Assembly: GCF_028281305.1 (NCBI RefSeq)
Contig: NZ_JANQKD010000015.1
Span: 88,154-152,153, forward strand
Source: Pelagibius sp.
GTDB taxonomy: Bacteria > Pseudomonadota > Alphaproteobacteria > Kiloniellales > Kiloniellaceae
Length of the DNA stretch: 64,000 nucleotides
Reading direction: 5' to 3'
A model generated the notes under the pieces. The model was not told the origin of the DNA, ran no database searches, and was given only the letters and a program-made list of their open reading frames with translations. Each line of letters opens with the position of its first letter. Within the stretch, counting starts at the first letter, position 1. Both the position numbers and the translations under genes were made by a program. Shown in pieces: positions 57,288-64,000 of the stretch.

Positions 57288-58157
57288 GACGGTGATGATT
57301 CCGGCGTTCCTGGCCGCCTCGGCCAGCTTTTCCGGCAGCGGCCGGTCCACCACGAGATCGGTCAGATCCGCCAGCGGCATGACGATCTCCAGCAGGCGCA
57401 CGTTGAACTTGGCGTTATCCATCATGAAGATGCGCCGTTCGGCCCGTTTGAACATCGCCCGCTTCACCCAGCAGGCGTTGGAGTCCACATCGGTGACGCC
57501 GCTCTCGGTGATCCCGCCGGCGGAGGTGAAGGCGACGTTGGCGTGGAAGCGGCCGAGAAAGTCGCAGGTGTCCTGACCGTAGACCCCCTTCTCGTGGGCC
57601 GAGTAAGCGCCGGGACAGAGGATCACGCGGGCGTTGGGCGAGACGCCCAGTTCCTCGGCAATCTCCAACCCATTGGTGATGACGGTCACCTCGATGCCCT
57701 CCGCCGCGATGCGCTGGGCCAGGTGATGGGTGGTCGCACCGGAATCGATCATGACCACATCGCCCGGTGCGATCGCCTGGATCGCGACTGCGGCGATGCG
57801 CTGGCGTTCTGCGACCATGGCGGTGTTGCGCTCGCGCACGCTGGGCTCCCGCCCCATCGGCGCCGCCGCGCCGCCGTAGGTGCGCTCCACCAGCCCGCGC
57901 GAGGACAGCGAGTCGATGTCGCGGCGGACCGTCTCGGTGGAAACCCCGAAGGCCTCGGCCAGATGCGAGATGCGCACCGTGGGGTTCGACTGCAGTTCGC
58001 CGATGATGCGCCGGTGGCGCTCGTCGCGGTCCAGGCGGTCGCTGTTCCGCACGCTTGCCTTGGCGCCCGGCTTTACGCTCTGCCGCGATACCAGCTTTGC
58101 GGGCGCAGTCTTATGCGGCGCCGGTTTGGACGGAGCGGTCTTGGCGGACCCGCTCAT
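57279..58157 (-). CDS. DeoR/GlpR family transcriptional regulator with basic N-terminal extension
   Basis: RHRRIIGELQSNPTVRISHLAEAFGVSTETVRRDIDSLSSRGLVERTYGGAAAP...MIDSGATTHHLAQRI...FHANVAFTSAGGITE. Confidence 0.94.
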   Translation of the reverse strand: MSGSAKTAPSKPAPHKTAPAKLVSRQSVKPGAKASVRNSDRLDRDERHRRIIGELQSNPTVRISHLAEAFGVSTETVRRDIDSLSSRGLVERTYGGAAAPMGREPSVRERNTAMVAERQRIAAVAIQAIAPGDVVMIDSGATTHHLAQRIAAEGIEVTVITNGLEIAEELGVSPNARVILCPGAYSAHEKGVYGQDTCDFLGRFHANVAFTSAGGITESGVTDVDSNACWVKRAMFKRAERRIFMMDNAKFNVRLLEIVMPLADLTDLVVDRPLPEKLAEAARNAGIITVVA

Positions 58158-58846
58158 ACAGCCGCTTCCAGGATGTCGCCAAGCTGTGAGGCCAGGGCGC
58201 CCTTGCGCGGCGAGAAAGACCCGTCAAAAGCCGCCGAGCCGATGGTGAAGGCGTTGGCGCCCGCCTCCGCCAACCTGCGGACACGGTCGGGCGAGTCGAC
58301 GCTGCCGGCTACCACGAGCTTGCCCTGCGTGCCGCGCCGCGCCGCCTGCACAAGGTCCAGCGGGTCGGCTTCCGTTGCCCGGTAGGCCAGCAGGTCGACG
58401 CCGGCACAGCCGAGCGATTCAAAGCGGCGGCAGTCCGCCTCCACGTCCGTCGCCGTCCCGCCGAGTTCGGTCGGATGGCCCACCGGACGGCCGGGAAACG
58501 GCAGATAGCCGATCCCGCTGCCTTCGAGGATCTTCAGAATGCCTGCAGCGTCGGTGCCGCCCATGACCCAGTCGACGCCGATCTGACGTGCCGCACGGGC
58601 CGAGTCCAGGCAGGCCTCCGGCGTCGTCGACACAACCTCCAGATAGCTGGTGGCCCCGGCTGCCTTGATGCGCCTGTTCAATTCCACCAGCGTCTCGAAG
58701 TTCACCCCGACGTCTTTGAAGCCCATGTGTTTCACGCCGGCCCCCGCAACGATGTCGAGCACGTCGAGGCAGTCCTCCACCGTCTGATCGGCGCGGGTGA
58801 ACATAAAGATGAAGTCAATCGCCGGTCGCGTGCTGGCTTGCGTCAT
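58154..58846 (-). CDS. uncharacterised TIM-barrel protein (HisA/HisF-like phosphate-binding pattern)
   Basis: DFIFMFTRADQTVEDCLDVLDIVAGAGVKHMGFKDVGVNFETLVEL...VVAGSVDSPDRVRRLAEAGANAFTIGSAAFDGSF; ATGA overlap with DeoR gene. Confidence 0.75.
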   Translation of the reverse strand: MTQASTRPAIDFIFMFTRADQTVEDCLDVLDIVAGAGVKHMGFKDVGVNFETLVELNRRIKAAGATSYLEVVSTTPEACLDSARAARQIGVDWVMGGTDAAGILKILEGSGIGYLPFPGRPVGHPTELGGTATDVEADCRRFESLGCAGVDLLAYRATEADPLDLVQAARRGTQGKLVVAGSVDSPDRVRRLAEAGANAFTIGSAAFDGSFSPRKGALASQLGDILEAAV

Positions 58847-59140
58847 TCAGGGCCTTCCCTCTTCGCAGTCCTTGAGCTGCTGGAAGCTGCAGGGGCGCTG
58901 TTCGGGCTTTGCGCCTTTCCGCCAAACGCCGTGCATCGGTTATGCCCCAAGTTCGTGGCGAGTACAACAAATCATGTTGGAATTACCAAATTCTGCGTGG
59001 TACTTTCATCACTGGAGGCTTGTTGGGACGCTGCCGAAGGGTGCCTCCGGCAGCAGAGTCCCTTACAGACCGGGTCCGTTTCGGACGGGCTCTCCTGGGG
59101 GACAATACGGGCACAAACAAGAAAAGCGGGGAGCGTGATC

Positions 59141-60283
59141 ATGCAGTTCGACCGTCGCAGTCTGTTGAGGTATTCCGCCGCTGCCGGGGCCCTCGGCCTC
59201 GCCGGCCCTCTCGCAGGTCCCGCCTTGGCGGCGCGCGAGAAGGAACTGAACATCCTTTGCTGGGAAGGCTATAACTCCGATGAGGTGCTGGACCCCTTCC
59301 GCCGCAGCACCTCGGCCGATGTCTCCGCCGAGAGCGGCACTTCCGACCCGGACATGATCAACAAGCTGCGCGCCGGCGAAGTGAACGTCTGGGACGTAAT
59401 CAACGTGAACCAGCCCTGGGCCCGCGACGAGATGTGGCCGGAGGGGCTGATCAAGCCGCTGCCGAAGGACCGCTTCGAGCCCTTCTTCGCCGACATGATG
59501 GCGCCCTTCAACGAAAACTATAAATGGTGCTACTCCGAAGACGGCGCCAACCTGCTGGGTATCATCCAGCGCTTCGGGCCCTTCAACTTTGTGGTCAACA
59601 CCGACAAGGTGAGCCGCGCGACGGCAGAGGACGAAGGCTTCAACCTGTTCAACGAAGCCTCCAACGCCGGGCGTTTCGGCATCCTCACCTACGACAACTG
59701 GAACATTTTCCACATGTGCATCGGCGCCGGGCTCGACCCCTTCGTCCCGCACAGCGAGGCCGAGATCGCCGCCTTCGAGAAGACGGCGCGGGCCTGGTTC
59801 AAGGGCGCGAAGCTCAAGACCGATGACCTGGTGGCCATGAACCTGGCGCTGATCAACGGCGAGATCGACTTCTACCTGACCGGCGGCACCTACACCGCCA
59901 GCCCGGCGCGCCTGGACGGTTCCACCAACATCCGCGGCATCACCCCCAAAAAGGGCCCCCTGGCCGGCGGCAAGGGCGGCATCACCTGGGTGGAGGTGAC
60001 TTCCGTGGTGAACAACCCGCAGGTCTCCCCCCTTGCCTATGACTTCCTGGAATACGTGCAGGCCCCGGAGGTCAGCCACGCGGTGGCCTTTGCCGAGGGC
60101 ACCTACAATCCGGTCACCCAGATGGGCAACAAAGAGGTCTTCGACCTGTTCTCCAGCGAGGAACTGGACGCCATCCAGTGGGACAGCCTGGAGGAGGAAC
60201 TCTCCAACACCGTCGACTATCAGATCAATCCGGACTACGAGGTGATGGATAAGATTTATAATGCCGCCAAGCGCGAGGCCTAG
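59141..60283 (+). CDS. extracellular solute-binding protein (PotD/PotF-like), Tat-like signal
   Basis: MQFDRRSLLRYSAAAGALGLAGPLAGPALAAREKELNILCWEGYNSDEVLDPFRRSTSADVSAESGTSDPDMINKLRAGEVNVWDVINVN. Confidence 0.93.
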   Translation: MQFDRRSLLRYSAAAGALGLAGPLAGPALAAREKELNILCWEGYNSDEVLDPFRRSTSADVSAESGTSDPDMINKLRAGEVNVWDVINVNQPWARDEMWPEGLIKPLPKDRFEPFFADMMAPFNENYKWCYSEDGANLLGIIQRFGPFNFVVNTDKVSRATAEDEGFNLFNEASNAGRFGILTYDNWNIFHMCIGAGLDPFVPHSEAEIAAFEKTARAWFKGAKLKTDDLVAMNLALINGEIDFYLTGGTYTASPARLDGSTNIRGITPKKGPLAGGKGGITWVEVTSVVNNPQVSPLAYDFLEYVQAPEVSHAVAFAEGTYNPVTQMGNKEVFDLFSSEELDAIQWDSLEEELSNTVDYQINPDYEVMDKIYNAAKREA

Positions 60284-60312
60284 TGGCGGGAAAGCCGCAC
60301 TAGGTCGGTTCT

Positions 60313-60340
60313 CCTCCGGTGGCCCAAAGGCCGCCGGAGG
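60313..60340 (+). other. intercistronic hairpin downstream of PotD-like gene
   Basis: CCTCCGGTGGCC-CAAA-GGCCGCCGGAGG, 12-bp stem with one G-T wobble, between SBP stop and ATPase start. Confidence 0.65.
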
Positions 60341-60411
60341 CTGGACCTTCCGGTCCGCAGCCGCCAGTGTGATCGGGCCGCCTTTCCAAAGGCCGACGAA
60401 AGGGCGTTAGT

Positions 60412-61488
60412 TTGGCCGACCCCATCCTCAGGCTGTCGCAGCTATCGAAGCGCTTCGGCCAGTTCGCAGCAGTCAAGGACATCGATCTCGCCATCGACGA
60501 GGGCGAGTTCTTCACCATCGTCGGGCCCTCCGGCTCCGGCAAGACAACGCTTATCCGCATGCTGGCCGGCCTGGAAGAGCCCAGCGGCGGAGAGATCCTG
60601 CTGCGCGGGCAGCGCATCAACGAGACGCCGGCCAACCGGCGCCCGACCTGCATGGTCTTCCAGTCTCTCGCCCTCTTTCCCCACCGCTCCGTCGGCCAGA
60701 ACATCGAGTTCCCCCTGAAAATGCGCGGCGTACCGCCGATGCAGCGCCGCGAACGCGCCGACGAACTGCTGCGTCTGCTGCGCCTGCCGGAGGACTACTA
60801 CGGCAAGCAGGTCAGCCAGTGTTCCGGCGGCGAGCGTCAGCGCATTGCCCTGGCGCGCGCACTGGCTTTCGATCCGGAGATCCTGTTCTTCGACGAACCG
60901 CTCTCGGCCATCGACTTCCGCCTGCGCAAGACGCTGGAGAAGGAACTGAAGGACCTCCACCGGGAGACCGGCAAGACCTTCATCTACATCACTCATAGCC
61001 TGGAAGAGGCCATGGTGATGTCGGACCGCATCGGCATCATGCGGGCCGGCGAACTGGTGCAGGTCGGTGCGCCGGACGAGATCTATTCCCGCCCCGCCAA
61101 CCGCTTCGTCTCGGAGTTCATGGGCGAGGTCAACGTTCTGGAGGTGAAGCCCAACGGCGCCGGGCTGCACTGCCCCGCCTTGGGCGCGACGCTGCAGGGT
61201 CCGGGCGGCCAGGGCGGCCCGGGCGACCAGGGCGACTTCGCCGGCGGCTATCTCGTGATCCGGCCCGAGTACCTGCGCTTCCTCGGTCCCGGCGAGACGG
61301 CCGAGAACCAGATTGAAGGCGTGCTCTACAACGAGTACGCCCTGGGCAGCCGCATCCAGTACCAGGTGCGGGTCGGCGAGGCCGTCTTCCTGGTGGAGAA
61401 GCTGCGCGAGCAGCGCTACGAGGGCCAGCTCGACGACCGGGTCGTGATCGGCTGGGAGGCACGCGACAGCGTGCTGGCGCCGGAATGA
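60412..61488 (+). CDS. spermidine/putrescine-type ABC transporter ATP-binding protein
   Basis: FFTIVGPSGSGKTTLIRMLAGLEEPSGGEILLRGQRINETPANRRPTCMVFQSLALFPHRSVGQNIEFPL, CSGGERQRIALARALAFDPEILFFDEPLSAIDFRLR; TTG or GTG-type start likely. Confidence 0.94.
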   Translation: MADPILRLSQLSKRFGQFAAVKDIDLAIDEGEFFTIVGPSGSGKTTLIRMLAGLEEPSGGEILLRGQRINETPANRRPTCMVFQSLALFPHRSVGQNIEFPLKMRGVPPMQRRERADELLRLLRLPEDYYGKQVSQCSGGERQRIALARALAFDPEILFFDEPLSAIDFRLRKTLEKELKDLHRETGKTFIYITHSLEEAMVMSDRIGIMRAGELVQVGAPDEIYSRPANRFVSEFMGEVNVLEVKPNGAGLHCPALGATLQGPGGQGGPGDQGDFAGGYLVIRPEYLRFLGPGETAENQIEGVLYNEYALGSRIQYQVRVGEAVFLVEKLREQRYEGQLDDRVVIGWEARDSVLAPE

Positions 61489-62399
61489 CCGCCGCCACCG
61501 AGAGCACCCTGAGCGACAGTACGAGACCCGCGCCGCGCCCGCAGCGGCGCCTGCGCAACCCCGGGCTACTGGCGGCGCTGCCGGTGCTGATCTTCCTGGC
61601 GCTGGCCTTCGCCGCACCCCTGCTGGCCGTGCTCGGCTACTCCTTCATGCCGGAAGGCACCTTCGATTTCACCTTTCCGCCGACCATCGAGAACTATCAC
61701 ACCGTCTTTTCCGGCAGCTACTATATCTCCTTCGTCAAATCGCTGGGGCTGGCGCTGGTCACGGTCGCCCTGCTGATGGTGATCTGCTGGCCCATCGCCT
61801 ACGGCATGGCCAAGATCTTCGGCCGCTGGGCCAACCTGATGACCCTGGCCATCGTGATTCCGCTTTTCGTTTCCGAGAACATCCGCCTCTTCGGCTGGGT
61901 GCTGTTTCTCATCAAGGGCGGCGTGCTGCTGGGCAGCCTGCAGACCTGGCTGGGCATCGAGGCTGAGAGCATTCTCTACGACGTGCCAGCCATCGTGCTG
62001 GGGCTGGTCTACGTCTACCTGCCCTTCACGCTGTTTCCCATGGTGCTCGGCATTTCCATGGTCTCCCGCGAGGTGACCGAGGCGGCTTTCGATATGGGTG
62101 CCTCGCGCTGGCAGGTGTTCCGCGAGGTGGAGCTGCCGCTGGCCATGCCGGGCATCCTCATTGGCGGTCTCCTGACCTTCATCCTCTCGCTCGGTTCGCT
62201 GGCGGAATCCAAGATCCTCGGCGGCCAGGCTGTCATCATGATCGCCGACGAGATCGAGACCGCCTTCACTTTCGGGCAGAACTGGCCGCTGGGCTCGGCA
62301 CTCTCGGTGCTGCTCATCCTCTTCTCCGGCACCCTGGTCATCACCCTGCTGAACTGGGTCGACCTCGACCGCATCCTGGGGCGCGGCCGCGATGACTGA
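61485..62399 (+). CDS. ABC transporter permease (PotB-like)
   Basis: LPVLIFLALAFAAPLLAVLGYSFMPEG...REVTEAAFDMGASRWQVFREVELPLAMPGILIGGLLTFILSLG. Confidence 0.95.
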   Translation: MTAATESTLSDSTRPAPRPQRRLRNPGLLAALPVLIFLALAFAAPLLAVLGYSFMPEGTFDFTFPPTIENYHTVFSGSYYISFVKSLGLALVTVALLMVICWPIAYGMAKIFGRWANLMTLAIVIPLFVSENIRLFGWVLFLIKGGVLLGSLQTWLGIEAESILYDVPAIVLGLVYVYLPFTLFPMVLGISMVSREVTEAAFDMGASRWQVFREVELPLAMPGILIGGLLTFILSLGSLAESKILGGQAVIMIADEIETAFTFGQNWPLGSALSVLLILFSGTLVITLLNWVDLDRILGRGRDD

Positions 62400-63210
62400 G
62401 GCCCGAAAGAAACGCATCACCCATGGCCTGATGGCCGCCTGGTCGGGATCGATCATCGTCTTCCTCTACCTGCCGATCCTCTGCGTGGTACTCGCCTCCT
62501 TCTCCAGGCAACGCTACTTCCGCTTCCCGGTTCCGGCCTTCGATACCAAGTGGTACGACCGCGCCTTCTCGTCGCTGACGGTGCGCGACCTGGTTTCCAC
62601 CTCTCTCAGCATCGCGCTGCTGGTCGCCCTCATCTCGGTGATCCTGGCCTTCTTCGGCGCCCTGGCCTTCGCCCGCTTCGACTGGCGCGGCCGGCGGATC
62701 TATCAGCGCCTCGTGCTGCTGCCGATTTTCTTTCCCCAGGCCGTGCTCGGCCTGGCCCTGCTCATCTGGTTCTCGTCGGTCGGGATCATTCCCGACTGGC
62801 GGACGGCGGTGATCGCGCACCTCGTTTGGATCGTGCCGATCGTGACTCTTGTCATCTCTATCCAGGCTTATTCGTTCGACCCCGCCTTGGAGGAGGCCGC
62901 CTTCGATCTCGGTGCCACGCGCTGGCAGACCCTGAAGGAGGTCACGCTGCCGGTGCTCTGGCCGGGCGTTGTCTCCGGCGGGCTCTTCGCCTTCCTGCTG
63001 TCCTGGGGCAACTTCCCGCTGTCGCTCTTCACCACCGGCGCCGACCAGACCGTGCCGGAGTGGCTCTATGCCAAGATGGTCTCGGGCTACACGCCGCTGG
63101 TGCCGACCCTGGGCGCGCTCACCACCTCGGGCGCCGCGCTGGTGCTGATCCTCGGCTACGGCAGCTGGATGCTGCTGCGGCGCCGAAAGTCACAAAGGGC
63201 ATCGCCATGA
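62392..63210 (+). CDS. ABC transporter permease (PotC-like)
   Basis: IIVFLYLPILCVVLASFSRQRYFRFPVPAFDTKWYDRAF...EEAAFDLGATRWQTLKEVTLPVLWPGVVSGGLFAFLLSWGNFPLSLF. Confidence 0.95.
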   Translation: MTEARKKRITHGLMAAWSGSIIVFLYLPILCVVLASFSRQRYFRFPVPAFDTKWYDRAFSSLTVRDLVSTSLSIALLVALISVILAFFGALAFARFDWRGRRIYQRLVLLPIFFPQAVLGLALLIWFSSVGIIPDWRTAVIAHLVWIVPIVTLVISIQAYSFDPALEEAAFDLGATRWQTLKEVTLPVLWPGVVSGGLFAFLLSWGNFPLSLFTTGADQTVPEWLYAKMVSGYTPLVPTLGALTTSGAALVLILGYGSWMLLRRRKSQRASP

Positions 63211-64000
63211 CCATTCACCTCGACGAAAGCCTGCGCGGCGAACGGGTGCCGCTGGAGAAGATCCCGGTGATCGACTTCGGCCCCTTCCTGACCGGCGACC
63301 TCGCGGCGCGCCAGGCCGTCGCGCGGGAGATCGGCGCCGCCTGCCGCAACATCGGCTTCTTCTATCTGGCCAACCACGGCATTGCGCCGGATCTGGTGGC
63401 GCGCAGTTTCGCAGAGGCGAAGCGCTTCTTCGACCAACCGCTGGAAGCCAAGCTCGCCATCGACATCGAGCGCTCGCCCTGTCACCGCGGCTACTTCAAA
63501 CTGGGCGGCGAGAACCTGGACCCGGGCAAGCAGACCGAGGCCGGCGACCTGAAGGAAGGCGTCAAGATCGGCCGCGACCTCGCCCCCGACCATCCGCTGG
63601 TGCAGGCCGGGCTGCCGCTGCACGGCCCCAACCTCTGGCCCGACAACCTGCCGGGCTGGCAGGGGGCCATGCAGTCCTACTTCGATGCGCTGACCGGCCT
63701 GGGGCGGCAGATCATGCACGCCTTCGCCCTCTCCCTCGGCCTCGACGAGTGCCACTTCGACCGCGATCTCACCGACCCCATGGCGACCCTGGGGCCCCTG
63801 CACTACCCGCCGCAGCAAGGCGCCATCACCGAAAAGCAGATCGGCGCCGGCGCCCATACCGACTTCGGCTGCCTGACCATCCTGGCGCAGGACAGGAACG
63901 GCGGCCTGCAGGTGAAGAATGCCGCCGGCACCTGGATCGACGCGCCGCCCATTCCGGGCGCCTTCGTCATCAACATCGGCGACATGATGGCGCGCTGGAC
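63207..64000 (+). CDS. isopenicillin N synthase-like 2OG-Fe(II) oxygenase, partial (C-terminus beyond window)
   Basis: ATG at 63207 overlapping potC-like stop: MTIHLDESLRGERVPLEKIPVIDFGPFLTGDLAARQAVAREIGAACRNIGFFYLANHGI...GAGAHTDFGCLTILAQDRNGGLQVKNAAGTWIDAPPIPGAFVINIGDMMARW (HxD). Confidence 0.93.
   Translation, partial: MTIHLDESLRGERVPLEKIPVIDFGPFLTGDLAARQAVAREIGAACRNIGFFYLANHGIAPDLVARSFAEAKRFFDQPLEAKLAIDIERSPCHRGYFKLGGENLDPGKQTEAGDLKEGVKIGRDLAPDHPLVQAGLPLHGPNLWPDNLPGWQGAMQSYFDALTGLGRQIMHAFALSLGLDECHFDRDLTDPMATLGPLHYPPQQGAITEKQIGAGAHTDFGCLTILAQDRNGGLQVKNAAGTWIDAPPIPGAFVINIGDMMARW

Overview
This 64 kb, GC-rich window looks like an alphaproteobacterial chromosome segment densely packed with catabolic operons (host assignment is inference). 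I saw no rRNA, tRNA, CRISPR array, prophage or IS element. Main blocks, left to right: (1) partial zwf (TTG start), PQQ-type sugar dehydrogenase, histone-deacetylase-like amidohydrolase divergent from a GNAT, TPR protein, AraC regulator, SDR, AlaX; (2) a ~18.5 kb one-directional C2/C1 block: NAD-linked formate dehydrogenase (two subunits, NuoE-NuoF fused), a divergent SucCD-like ADP-forming acyl-CoA ligase pair, a TctABC transporter, a Usp protein, formate-THF ligase, an ALDH1L1-N-terminal-like 10-formyl-THF hydrolase/formyltransferase, formyl-CoA transferase, oxalyl-CoA decarboxylase and a GntR/FCD regulator, with TGGTATAC palindromes upstream of three transcription units; (3) a ~14 kb one-directional operon combining DhaK/DhaL/DhaM with its own PTS EI and HPr, an HTH protein, a two-ATPase sugar ABC transporter, Gfo/Idh, a sugar isomerase and LacI; (4) two glutamine-synthetase paralogues, Na/Pi symporter, FGGY kinase, SDR; (5) orphan CheY + Cys-rich protein + putative Fe(II)/2OG oxygenase; (6) RpiR-Opp operon with a cytoplasmic alkaline-phosphatase-superfamily enzyme in it; (7) DeoR/TIM-barrel pair divergent from a Pot-like ABC operon ending in an IPNS-like dioxygenase. 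The best candidates for an undescribed system are the oxalate/formyl block with a stand-alone ALDH1L1-like hydrolase domain plus SucCD-like ligase, and the DhaKLM-ABC operon with a dedicated EI/HPr phosphorelay. All family calls come from reading translated motifs; no database search was run.
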